Of a stretch of 59,701 bases of DNA, positions 1 through 7,982 are shown one piece after another; position 1 is the first letter of the stretch, and the number at the start of each line of letters is the position of its first letter. A program made the translations under genes and the position numbers. The DNA comes from Lachnospiraceae bacterium (GTDB lineage Bacteria > Bacillota > Clostridia > Lachnospirales > Lachnospiraceae). The DNA is taken from the NCBI GenBank assembly GCA_022774505.1, contig JALFLW010000061.1:1-59701 (forward strand). The letters are read 5' to 3'. A model generated the notes under the pieces. The model saw only the letters and a program-made list of their open reading frames with translations. It ran no database searches and was not told the DNA's origin.

Positions 1-263
1 GGTGCGACGTAGCGGGAGCGTGCCCACTGAAATAACTGAGCCCACCCTGGAGGCTCGATCGTCCAGGCACGTATTCATCGAAACATTGCAAAGCAAAGAC
101 TTCCTGGCAATCCTACTGATCTGCGGCAATTTCCAGATCACAGCCCTCCGGGTGCATTCTTCTTTAGAAGCCAAAAATCATATTGAAAACCGTGCCACAT
201 CAGAAACAGTCTGGGCACAATTTATTTTCTGGTGTGCGAAGTTTGAGTCAAAAATATATCCGG
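1..263. other. Left edge, no gene assigned
   Basis: This stretch lies downstream of the beta-helix gene that ends at 264. The first ~170 bases look richer in G+C than the flanking DNA. Reading frames stay open on both strands, but none has a convincing start with a ribosome binding site or a product I recognise. It could hold the end of a gene lying outside the window or the edge of another element. Confidence 0.3.
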
Positions 264-2096
264 CTAAATCTCATTCCGTATTTCACAATCCACCACTCTG
301 CATCCGACTGCCCGGTCGACCGGTCCATCATCCATATCCGATATACAACGCAGGAACTGGCACTCCTTAATCTCTCCACGTCTGCCGAGCATAGAAATTC
401 CTGCACCACTTTTGCCTCTGCAATTTACAAAAAGACACTTTTCGAGCGTTCCGTCCAGACAATGGACTCCTCCATTCTGACAGTAATTAAAAACACATTC
501 CCGGATCACCGGTGAAAGTGCATTAAAAACAGCCCGCCCACCTTTCATATTGCAAAAAACCGATTGGTACAACTTCAAATGCGTCCCTGTCGCAAATATT
601 CCCCCATTTTGTCCCATTCCATCTAAGCGGCTTTCTCTGATACGACATCCTCTTGCATGTTCCGCAAGTATCATGTCATGATATTGCATTTCATCGACAG
701 ATATATATACCCTCTCCAGATTCAGCCATCCCCTGCACTTGATCGGATAACGTAAAAATACTGATGCATCATGAATCCACAAGCTGCCCGATGACGCAAT
801 ATCTATTTCACAATCCAGTACTGTATTGTCACATATCTCCATATCACCGGTAATATCCAGTGACCGGTTTTCTGATAAATATTGCACAATTTCCATTTGT
901 TCCGGAAAACATTCCTGAACCTGCAGATCACAAATATTCGTTCCTATAAAACCATGGTAAAATACTGCGGCTCCATACTCACTTGCATAACATTTTTTAA
1001 AAAAACAATTTTTTAACTCTGTCCGCCCCTTACTGCATATTGCCCCTCCGTTAACTGCTTCACAATGCCAGAAGCGGCATTTACTGATGTTTGCCCTGCC
1101 ATCCCTTACCAGAACAGCACCCCCATCATCATTCGAATAGCAGTGATGAAACAGACATCTCTCGATACGCAGGCTGTCACCCCAGAACCGGACAGCAGCG
1201 CCTCTGGTCGTATTATAGATCTCGCTGTCAAAAATGCTCACTTTCCCATCCTGTGCCCGCACAAACATCCCCTGATTCCTGCAGTCAATATCACTTTTCC
1301 GGATGAGCAATTCTCCTTCTCTTCGAATATTTATACATGCTCTATGAGAATTTCCCTTACGAATGATCCGGCTGTTCTCAACAAAAAGCTTTCCTCCATC
1401 CAGGGTAATATTGCCATAGATCCGTACTACTGCACAGTCCATGTGCAATTCCATTCCATCCCTTAAAACGATATCTTCCTTCAAAACACATTTGTCTACC
1501 AGCCGAAGCCTTTTCATTTTTTCGAGATGTTCCTGTCTGCATTCAAATTCTTCTGATAATGACATGAGATAATATTTTAGTTCCATCAGCGATAGTTCTA
1601 TTCCCATTTCACGCATCTGACCATAAATCTTTCGACATTCCTCCTCTTTCTCATCACCGGCAGCCCGGACAAACATCTCAAAGTATCGGAGATATCTCTC
1701 CGGCACTTCCAAAATATGTGCTGTCAAACTGATATGCTCCCGCTCCTCCCTGCTCATCTCTCCCCGGCAGGATACATTATAACAGTCAAGCAGTAGTAAA
1801 TATTTTTGTTTTTTCCCAGTTATATTTGCATACAGATAATCAAATACTTCACTGGGATTTTCCACCAGTTCTGTGACTACTCTCATATCATCAGAACATA
1901 TTTCCATCCCACGATATAAGAACCGCTCCAATTCAAAATTCTGCTCAGGAGTCATTTCATGTCTTATCTGAGCCTGCATCACTACTGCAGACGCATAATA
2001 AAGCTTGAATTTTTTATCTTCAAAATAAAGCGGATGTTTTGGCGTCAGCCATGCCTTTTTCTTATAATGCAATTTTGTCCGATTTCCAATAATCAT
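264..2096 (-). CDS. Right-handed beta-helix protein with TerB-like helical N-terminus
   Basis: Third gene of a minus-strand operon. About 610 residues. Residues ~20-185 are predicted helical, with spacing reminiscent of TerB-like domains (tentative). Residues ~200-600 are a long run of short beta-strands with regularly placed Cys/Gly, including GGAV, GGAI and GAAV turns, typical of right-handed parallel beta-helices (pectate-lyase-like or Pmp-like). There is no signal peptide or membrane segment, so it is probably cytoplasmic unless exported by an unusual route. The start is ATG at 2096, preceded by AAGGTGG; an upstream GTG at 2105 is in frame. It is paralogous to the gene at 2116-3297: both share a K/R-Q-x-x-Y-x-x-LLD-x-Y segment in the helical part. 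No catalytic residues of polysaccharide lyases were recognised. Function unknown. Confidence 0.8.
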   Translation of the reverse strand: MIIGNRTKLHYKKKAWLTPKHPLYFEDKKFKLYYASAVVMQAQIRHEMTPEQNFELERFLYRGMEICSDDMRVVTELVENPSEVFDYLYANITGKKQKYLLLLDCYNVSCRGEMSREEREHISLTAHILEVPERYLRYFEMFVRAAGDEKEEECRKIYGQMREMGIELSLMELKYYLMSLSEEFECRQEHLEKMKRLRLVDKCVLKEDIVLRDGMELHMDCAVVRIYGNITLDGGKLFVENSRIIRKGNSHRACINIRREGELLIRKSDIDCRNQGMFVRAQDGKVSIFDSEIYNTTRGAAVRFWGDSLRIERCLFHHCYSNDDGGAVLVRDGRANISKCRFWHCEAVNGGAICSKGRTELKNCFFKKCYASEYGAAVFYHGFIGTNICDLQVQECFPEQMEIVQYLSENRSLDITGDMEICDNTVLDCEIDIASSGSLWIHDASVFLRYPIKCRGWLNLERVYISVDEMQYHDMILAEHARGCRIRESRLDGMGQNGGIFATGTHLKLYQSVFCNMKGGRAVFNALSPVIRECVFNYCQNGGVHCLDGTLEKCLFVNCRGKSGAGISMLGRRGEIKECQFLRCISDMDDGPVDRAVGCRVVDCEIRNEI

Positions 2097-2115
2097 GAGC
2101 TCCACCTTCTATCTT

Positions 2116-3297
2116 TTATGACACTACATTAAAAAACAGATCCTGTACCGGGTTACATGCCATACAATTGCAGTCCGTCACCTGCTGTCCCAGCTTTTGA
2201 TACTTAAAATAAACGGCCGCTGCCAGATATCTTGCCTCGCATCTTTCAAACGTACATCTCTGTATTAATACATCATGTATCGTATCAGAATAAACGGCCC
2301 CCCCGTATTCTGCATACGAATCCTGAAAATCACACCCTTCAATAATTCCTCTCGATGTACCCTCGAGCCGGACAGTACCTGCCTTCGCTTCGCTAAAATG
2401 ACTGTCCATTATACGGATCGTTCTCCCCGAAAAATGAATCATCCTCCCACAGGCACTTCTCCGAAACCAGCAGTCCCTGATCATCAGTCTGCCAGAAGTC
2501 TGCCAGACAACTCCACATTGAAAGCCACAGTCTATCGCTGTATCCGTCATAACCACCACAGCTGTTCCTTCCAATGAAAGCCAATAATCCCCTTTGCATT
2601 TCACAATTTCCACATGACCATGATCAATCTGAAACCGTCCTCCATGTACAATGACCCTACCGTCCATTTTGATATCGGCCCCCTGTATCAAAAGAGAGCC
2701 TCCCTTATCAACTTCAATATCTCCGATAATTGAAACAGGTCTGTCTAATACTACCGTCTCTCCATCTCTTACTCTTATGCCGGTCCTTTTCTCTTCCATA
2801 TAAAATCCGGGATAAAACCATGCCAAAAAATCATACCTGATATAATATCCATTGTCATTCATGTCATTAACAGTCTGTACTGCCTTTTCTAAATCCGCCG
2901 ACTGCATGGCATCGTAAAAATTCTCAAAAAAAATCTTTTCTGCATCTGAAAGTTGAAAAACCTGCAGATAATCATTTAAAATCTCTCTGCAATACTCTTT
3001 AGCCCAGCAGGTCCTTTTCAGAATACTATACAGATCCAGCAGGAAGCAATACTGCTCCTGTCTGCCTCCCAACAACAAAAATACTCTGTCGATCCATTCC
3101 TCAAAACGATTGTTAAGATCATCAAATATCTGCTTCCACTCCTCTTTGGGAAGGCAGATCGCTTCCATAATCTCATAGAAGTAATCCTGTGTCTCAGTAA
3201 TAGATTTCATATGTCCCATGGACATAACTCCAAGACCAAAGCAATATGTATATTTAAACATATGATCTCTTTTCCAATAAGGATGATGTCTATCCAT
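2116..3297 (-). CDS. Beta-helix protein, shorter paralogue
   Basis: About 393 residues with the same layout as its downstream neighbour: a helical N-terminal ~165 residues (containing RQEQYCFLLDLY) followed by a beta-helix of ~220 residues built from short strands such as IRDCWFRR and IEGCDFQDS. No signal peptide. The ATG at 3297 follows AGGTGG; a TTG at 3309 would overlap the ATPase stop. Spacing to both neighbours is 8-20 bases, so the three genes are almost certainly co-transcribed. The helix is roughly half the length of the paralogue's. Likely an intracellular scaffold or binding protein working with the ParA-like ATPase, which is inference from linkage only. Confidence 0.78.
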   Translation of the reverse strand: MDRHHPYWKRDHMFKYTYCFGLGVMSMGHMKSITETQDYFYEIMEAICLPKEEWKQIFDDLNNRFEEWIDRVFLLLGGRQEQYCFLLDLYSILKRTCWAKEYCREILNDYLQVFQLSDAEKIFFENFYDAMQSADLEKAVQTVNDMNDNGYYIRYDFLAWFYPGFYMEEKRTGIRVRDGETVVLDRPVSIIGDIEVDKGGSLLIQGADIKMDGRVIVHGGRFQIDHGHVEIVKCKGDYWLSLEGTAVVVMTDTAIDCGFQCGVVWQTSGRLMIRDCWFRRSACGRMIHFSGRTIRIMDSHFSEAKAGTVRLEGTSRGIIEGCDFQDSYAEYGGAVYSDTIHDVLIQRCTFERCEARYLAAAVYFKYQKLGQQVTDCNCMACNPVQDLFFNVVS

Positions 3298-3305
3298 ACG
3301 CCACC

Positions 3306-4142
3306 TCAATTCCCATTTTTTCTTTGTAAACCTGTGTTTCGATCATTTAATATATTATCTCTCAGCATAACAGCAGATCTCTTTACCTCCTGCATGAAAT
3401 ATCTGTTATCCGAATAACCGTTTTTCAGGTAATTTCGATTCAGAAACTGTAAAATATGACCTTCTCTTGCCGCCTCCTGCAATTCCATATTATATGGTAT
3501 CACACCAATCCGGCTGCTGGGAATATGATACTCCTTCCGGATCCTGAATAAATTCAGATTATACTCTCGTTGATATCTGCCAACCAGATAAACAGATTTT
3601 TGGGCAAGAGAAGCATAATTTTCAAAATAATCCTCCCATGTTCCTGCATTCTGGTCAATATTTACCACAATGATATCTGCCTCCTCTAATATCTCCATAG
3701 AGCTTGCATTACCACTTGACTCCGTATCGATCAGTACCATTTCCGCAACTCTTTCAAGAGTGCGGAACAGTTCCTTGTGAACCAGCTCGAACTCATAATT
3801 AAAAACTTCTTTATTCACAATGTAACTTTGGGGCAGATAATAAATACTGGAATACAATAACGGAATAGACGCTTCCTGAATCAATGAATTACCGGACTCC
3901 CCGGTATATAATCTCTTTAGAATATATTCAATACCATATTTATTATAATACTGTCCCGTTTCCCGAAGCCTTGATATCTTTTCCGGAGTCAGAAGCATCC
4001 CATTCAAATTATTGATATTATAATGATTTTCCAGCAAAACACTTCTTCCCATGCCGGATATTGCCGAAATTGCGGCAATACAGGCCATATTCGTCGTCAC
4101 TCCTCCGCGCTTCCTGATATTGCTCCAAAATGCTATTTTCAT
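3306..4142 (-). CDS. ParA/MinD-like P-loop ATPase with deviant Walker A
   Basis: 278 residues, first gene of the operon. The N-terminus, MKIAFWSNIRKRGGVTTN, fits the deviant Walker A position of the ParA/MinD/TadZ superfamily, but the usual GKTT/GKST is reduced to GGVTTN with no lysine before the threonines; an upstream K/R pair may serve instead. A hydrophobic strand ending in Asp, VLIDTESSG (around residue 137), matches the switch II region, and ADIIVVNIDQN (around 155) the following strand. No DNA-binding domain is fused. ATG at 4142 follows a strong GAGGAGG. Family members position cargo or pili, or partition DNA. Here the cargo could be the two beta-helix proteins (inference). The altered P-loop leaves ATPase activity uncertain. 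Confidence 0.75.
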   Translation of the reverse strand: MKIAFWSNIRKRGGVTTNMACIAAISAISGMGRSVLLENHYNINNLNGMLLTPEKISRLRETGQYYNKYGIEYILKRLYTGESGNSLIQEASIPLLYSSIYYLPQSYIVNKEVFNYEFELVHKELFRTLERVAEMVLIDTESSGNASSMEILEEADIIVVNIDQNAGTWEDYFENYASLAQKSVYLVGRYQREYNLNLFRIRKEYHIPSSRIGVIPYNMELQEAAREGHILQFLNRNYLKNGYSDNRYFMQEVKRSAVMLRDNILNDRNTGLQRKNGN

Positions 4143-4271
4143 TTGTGTGCCTCCTCACCCTTGTAATAAATTTGTTACTACAATGATAAATTATTTTCCC
4201 GGGTGCGTAAAGAACTTTCCATATTTTCTACTTTTTATCTAATTACATACGGAATAATTTGTTGTAAACGA

Positions 4272-4304
4272 CAGAAAATGCCTTGTATAACAGGGCATTT
4301 TCTG
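4272..4304 (-). terminator. Hairpin between fliB-type gene and ParA-like operon
   Basis: Inverted repeat CAGAAAATGCC / GGCATTTTCTG with an 11-base loop, lying 43 bases past the methylase stop. The T-rich tract is better on the plus strand (TTTTGCATTTTTTT), so it may act in either direction or only as a transcript-end hairpin. Confidence 0.5.
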
Positions 4305-4346
4305 CTTTTGCATTTTTTTACATATCAGTAGATTCATGATCACCGA

Positions 4347-5381
4347 TCAATTATCAGAAAATGATCTAATAATTATTTCGGACAGATCATCTATATTTAT
4401 AAATATATTTCTTAACAATTCTTCAAATTTTTGTTCCCTGCACTCTGCGTGAGCACAAAGCCGATACATCCAATTGATCTCAGCAACTGCTGTCTCTATA
4501 TCATTCCTTTTTGTTATTCGATTTCTGCTAAATCGCAATATAAATGCAACAAACAGTTCTCCCAACACATGATACAGATTTTGTGTGGAACTTTCCTTTG
4601 GAAATTCCAGATACCGGCTGTATATCCTGTACCGTATATATCCTCCGGCAAATTTCTGTAAATGTCCGCCGCACTGTTTCTTAAATTCTATGATATCTTC
4701 AAGAATTTCCGTATTTTCCCTTGATTTTTCAAAATAGTCAAAGCTTCCTTCCAGATAAGAAAGCTCCGGTGAAGCAGCCAGCAGTTCTATACATCCATCC
4801 GTTATCTCATACATCTTCTGATAAATATCCCATAAACATAATATCTGATTTCTGACAGACGGTTCTTCCTTTTTGACTAATTGATATTTTTGATAAAGAG
4901 ATTGGTCAAGCAGCCTCCTGTTTTCCTCCGGAATTGGTATTTCACTCTCCTTCAGCGGATAGCTTTTCCCTTCTGCCGTTACATACCAGCCGATTTTTCC
5001 TTTCCAGAGGTATTCAGCTACCACCGGACAGGATGCCGCCATGGACATCCGGTAATCCTCTCCCGTTTTTCCGGCCAGCCTCGGAAATTTGCGACAGGTA
5101 ATACAAAGCATTTCTTCTCTGCTCCGGCGTTGTATACGGCATAAACCGTCCGGATCAAGCATCTCACAGCTTCCATCCGGACGGTTCATAAAATAATATC
5201 CGTCTCGCTTTTTTTTTATATGCTGCAAAATGTCCTCTCTCTGATCCCCATCCGATAACGACCGAAACCTCTCCATCGCCTCCGCATCAATCCTGATATT
5301 CCATCCCGCACAGCATGTAGACGGACATTCTCCTGCCATACAGGAAAATGTCCGGTAAATATCCAAATAGTAGTATCTCAT
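4347..5381 (-). CDS. fliB: Flagellin lysine-N-methylase family protein (FliB-like)
   Basis: 344 residues. The N-terminus carries the family's cysteine pattern: C14, C19, C23-C24 (CMAGECPSTCCAGW), then C72, C81, C93, C96 and C118. FliB of Salmonella methylates surface lysines of flagellin and has been described as a [4Fe-4S]-dependent methyltransferase; the Cys residues here fit such a cluster. No flagellin or flagellar gene lies in this window, so the substrate could be distant flagellin or another surface protein. The ATG has no obvious ribosome binding site and begins only 4 bases after the stop of a 50-codon membrane-protein gene, suggesting translational coupling. It may be co-transcribed with pyrE upstream. 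Confidence 0.8.
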   Translation of the reverse strand: MRYYYLDIYRTFSCMAGECPSTCCAGWNIRIDAEAMERFRSLSDGDQREDILQHIKKKRDGYYFMNRPDGSCEMLDPDGLCRIQRRSREEMLCITCRKFPRLAGKTGEDYRMSMAASCPVVAEYLWKGKIGWYVTAEGKSYPLKESEIPIPEENRRLLDQSLYQKYQLVKKEEPSVRNQILCLWDIYQKMYEITDGCIELLAASPELSYLEGSFDYFEKSRENTEILEDIIEFKKQCGGHLQKFAGGYIRYRIYSRYLEFPKESSTQNLYHVLGELFVAFILRFSRNRITKRNDIETAVAEINWMYRLCAHAECREQKFEELLRNIFINIDDLSEIIIRSFSDN

Positions 5382-5385
5382 AATT

Positions 5386-5538
5386 TTAAAATGTCAGGTC
5401 TGACTTTGCATGAAGCAGCTTTGCTCCATTTATGATCACTGCAACACCGGCAGCAATGCCACCAACGATCAAAAGAATCCCCGTGACCAGACTAAATGCT
5501 CCTACTGATTTCATCGTCTTATAAACCTTCTCTGCCAT
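5386..5538 (-). CDS. 50-residue single-span membrane protein
   Basis: A short reading frame directly upstream of the FliB-like gene. It encodes 50 residues: a charged N-terminus (MAEKVYKTMK), one long hydrophobic segment (residues ~12-37, with GILLIVGGIAAGVAVII inside it) and a basic C-terminal tail. ATG at 5538 is preceded by a very good site, GGAGGAGCGTT. The stop is 4 bases before the next ATG. No homologue is recognised. Its position suggests it anchors or regulates the methylase, or simply provides ribosomes to it. Confidence 0.72.
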   Translation of the reverse strand: MAEKVYKTMKSVGAFSLVTGILLIVGGIAAGVAVIINGAKLLHAKSDLTF

Positions 5539-5583
5539 AACGCTCCTCCATTTTCTTAATTATGACCAGTTTCATAAACAAAT

Positions 5584-6261
5584 TTATTTGCAGCCATACT
5601 CTTTATAATATGCATCAATGGCTGCTTTAATCGTATCATCGATCACAATCTTACCCTGACACTCCTTATTATACAGACATTCAACGACATCCTCCATGGT
5701 TACGATGGCATTGGCACCAAAACCATACTTCTCCTGAATCTCATCCAATGCACTGGCATTACTTGAAAGTCCCCTCTCCATACGATTTAAAGATACCATC
5801 AGACCAAGGATCTCCACGTCGCCCTGTGCCTGAATGATCGGGAATGTCTCTTCGATCGACTTACCGGATGTGGTAACATCCTCAATAATAACTACCTTAT
5901 CTCCGTCCTTGATCTTACTTCCCAAAAGAATACCTGTATCTCCGTGATCCTTTACTTCCTTTCTGTTGGAGCAATAACGGATTTCCTTTCCATACAGCTC
6001 ATCAAATGCCATTGTTGTAGCAACGCTGAGAGGAATCCCCTTATAAGCCGGTCCAAAAAGTACATCAAAGTCATCTCCATAATGCTCATGGATTGCTTTT
6101 GCATAATACTGACCCAGCTTACGAAGCTGTGCCCCGGTTACATAAGCTCCCGCATTCATAAAAAATGGAGACTTCCGTCCACTTTTTAATGTGAAATCAC
6201 CAAACTTTAACACATTACTCTCCACCATAAATTCGATAAATTCCTGCTTATACTGTTCCAT
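5584..6261 (-). CDS. pyrE: Orotate phosphoribosyltransferase
   Basis: 225 residues, full length. Transfers phosphoribose from PRPP to orotate to give OMP in pyrimidine synthesis. The PRPP-binding motif VVIIEDVTTSGKS is intact, and the loop containing R-K-E-V-K-D-H-G-D is present. ATG at 6261 follows AAGGAGGTATCATACA. It is separated from pyrD, K, F and C by the amino-acid transporter genes, so it needs its own promoter or read-through. The sequence upstream belongs to shared element family B (see 6280-6345). Confidence 0.95.
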   Translation of the reverse strand: MEQYKQEFIEFMVESNVLKFGDFTLKSGRKSPFFMNAGAYVTGAQLRKLGQYYAKAIHEHYGDDFDVLFGPAYKGIPLSVATTMAFDELYGKEIRYCSNRKEVKDHGDTGILLGSKIKDGDKVVIIEDVTTSGKSIEETFPIIQAQGDVEILGLMVSLNRMERGLSSNASALDEIQEKYGFGANAIVTMEDVVECLYNKECQGKIVIDDTIKAAIDAYYKEYGCK

Positions 6262-6279
6262 TGTATGATACCTCCTTAT

Positions 6280-6345
6280 TTTTATTCTATCATATATACG
6301 TACACGATTTCTGCATATAATGAACCCTTGTGACTCATTATCTCC
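6280..6345 (-). promoter_or_regulatory. Family B upstream element before pyrE
   Basis: On the minus strand this holds GATAATGAGTC, a weak hairpin (ATAATGA / TCATTAT), then AAATCGTGTACGTATATATG and TAGAAT, ending about 15 bases from the pyrE ribosome binding site. About 28 of 31 bases match the element at 48058-48090 before the BMP lipoprotein gene. A similar TGACATAATGAGCC lies before the amino-acid binding protein gene. It could be a promoter with an operator or a dispersed repeat. Confidence 0.45.
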
Positions 6346-6351
6346 AAATTA

Positions 6352-7140
6352 TTACACCGTCTGCGAAAACCTCGATAAGAACTGTCTCGTCCGCTCCTCC
6401 TGTGGATTTTCGATCACCTGCTTTGCCTCGCCCTGCTCCACGATCACACCACTGTCCATAAATATCACCTGATCCGCCACATCTCTGGCAAATGCCATCT
6501 CATGGGTTACGATGACCATCGTCATATTCTGATCCGCCAGGCTGCGGATAACTTTCAAAACCTCTCCTGTAAGCTCCGGATCAAGGGCTGAGGTCGGCTC
6601 ATCAAAACAGAGGATATCCGGTTTCAAAGCCAATGCTCTCGCAATAGCTACACGCTGCTGCTGACCACCGGAAAGCTGATGAGGATAATGTTTCATTCGA
6701 TCTGCCAAGCCCATCTTGTCTAAAAGCTCCTTCGCTTCCGTTTCTATTTCCTCATAAATCTTCTTTTTATTCTCCTTGAAGCCCGGCTTTCCCTTTTCCA
6801 AAAGCTGTCTTGCCAGCATGACATTCTGTAATGCGGTATACTGTGGAAACAGATGAAACGCTTGAAATACCATACCGAAATGAAGACGCTTCATCCGGAT
6901 ATCTTTTTCCTTTATCGAAGATGCATCCTGTGCATCAAACAGTGTCTCTCCCTGCACAATGATCTTTCCTTTGTCCGGTCTCTCCAAAAAATTCAAGCAC
7001 CGCAGTAAGGTTGTCTTGCCTGAACCGGAGGAACCAATAATCGCCAATGCCTGTCCCTTTTCCAGTGAAAAGGAAATATCCTTTAAAACCGGGGTGCGAT
7101 CAAAGGATTTCTCGATATTCTTCACTTCTAATATTGCCAT
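6352..7140 (-). CDS. Polar amino acid ABC transporter ATP-binding protein
   Basis: 262 residues. Contains Walker A GSSGSGKTT, signature LSGGQQQR, Walker B ILCFDEPTSALD and the H-loop TH, the pattern of the GlnQ/HisP/ArtP family that energises uptake of polar amino acids. The start is ATG at 7140, eight bases from GGAGG; the ATG at 7146 is too close to it. It lies 12 bases after the permease gene. The substrate cannot be read from sequence; cystine, glutamine or arginine are the usual options. Confidence 0.92.
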   Translation of the reverse strand: MAILEVKNIEKSFDRTPVLKDISFSLEKGQALAIIGSSGSGKTTLLRCLNFLERPDKGKIIVQGETLFDAQDASSIKEKDIRMKRLHFGMVFQAFHLFPQYTALQNVMLARQLLEKGKPGFKENKKKIYEEIETEAKELLDKMGLADRMKHYPHQLSGGQQQRVAIARALALKPDILCFDEPTSALDPELTGEVLKVIRSLADQNMTMVIVTHEMAFARDVADQVIFMDSGVIVEQGEAKQVIENPQEERTRQFLSRFSQTV

Positions 7141-7152
7141 ATCCATGTCCTC

Positions 7153-7839
7153 CTATTTGAAATATTCCAGTTTTCTCTCCAACCATCCAAGGAACAGCGT
7201 GAGAATACCACTAAATACCAGATAATAAACTGCTGTAAAAAACAATGGCCATATCTGTCCTGAAATACCATTAGACCCCTTCAAAAATGCCTGTCCTGCC
7301 CAGATAATTTCCTGTAATGCGATAATACGGGCAAGAGAAGTATCTTTAACCAGAGTAATGATCTCATTAGAGATCGGTGGAACAATCCGCTTGATCATCT
7401 GCAATAATGTAACCTTAAAAAATATCTGTCTCTTTGTCATTCCAAGCACAAGACCGGCTTCCTGCTGTCCCTTCGGCACACTCTGAATACCGCCACGATA
7501 TATTTCTGAAAAATAGCAGGAATAATTAATGATAAAGGAAACAGCTGCTGCCATAAATCTCCCTTCTTCGCCTCCGCTCCAAAGAGTTTTTCCCAGAACC
7601 AGTCCCGGGAAATAGTATATGATCAGAAGCTGGATCATCAACGGTGTTCCACGTATTATCCAAACGACCAGTTTCGTAAGATACCTTAAGGGACGAAACC
7701 CGGATAATGATCCAAATGCAATGACCAGTCCCAACGGAAAGGCCCCCAGAAGTGTAACAAAAAATAACTTCAATGTTTGTAAAAAGCCCACATTTAATGA
7801 ATGAAATACAATGGGCATCTGTTCCATAATCGTTGACAT
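7153..7839 (-). CDS. Amino acid ABC transporter permease
   Basis: 228 residues with several transmembrane segments. The HisM/GlnP family coupling loop is present (GAFPLGLVIAF near the N-terminus and EIYRGGIQSVPKGQQEAG in the centre). Only one permease gene is present, so it likely acts as a homodimer with the ATPase next to it. Start ATG at 7839 follows a modest AGG-type site. A 143-base gap with a hairpin separates it from the binding-protein gene. Confidence 0.92.
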   Translation of the reverse strand: MSTIMEQMPIVFHSLNVGFLQTLKLFFVTLLGAFPLGLVIAFGSLSGFRPLRYLTKLVVWIIRGTPLMIQLLIIYYFPGLVLGKTLWSGGEEGRFMAAAVSFIINYSCYFSEIYRGGIQSVPKGQQEAGLVLGMTKRQIFFKVTLLQMIKRIVPPISNEIITLVKDTSLARIIALQEIIWAGQAFLKGSNGISGQIWPLFFTAVYYLVFSGILTLFLGWLERKLEYFK

Positions 7840-7934
7840 CTATTATACCTGCCTTTTACTTCGTAACTTATTTTCTCAAAATGTCAATAGCAGCACCGCC
7901 CCACTGACTTATACACATTTCATGCATAGTAAAA

Positions 7935-7968
7935 GCTGCCGCAAATGCTACTATAACATTACGGCAGC
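7935..7968 (-). terminator. Intercistronic hairpin after the binding-protein gene
   Basis: Stem GGCTGCCG / CGGCAGC extended by AATG/CATT pairs, starting 15 bases past the stop at 7983 and followed on the minus strand by TTTTACT. It is probably a partial terminator or 3' stabiliser that gives more binding protein than membrane components, a common arrangement in such operons. Confidence 0.6.
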
Positions 7969-7982
7969 CCTGCTTGATCTGT

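Noticed and set aside
2..370. Plus-strand reading frame at the left edge
   Set aside because: It overlaps the end of the beta-helix gene, has no ribosome site and no recognisable product.
4347..5381. Flagellar gene cluster around the FliB-like gene
   Set aside because: No flagellin, hook, motor or export gene is present in the neighbourhood.
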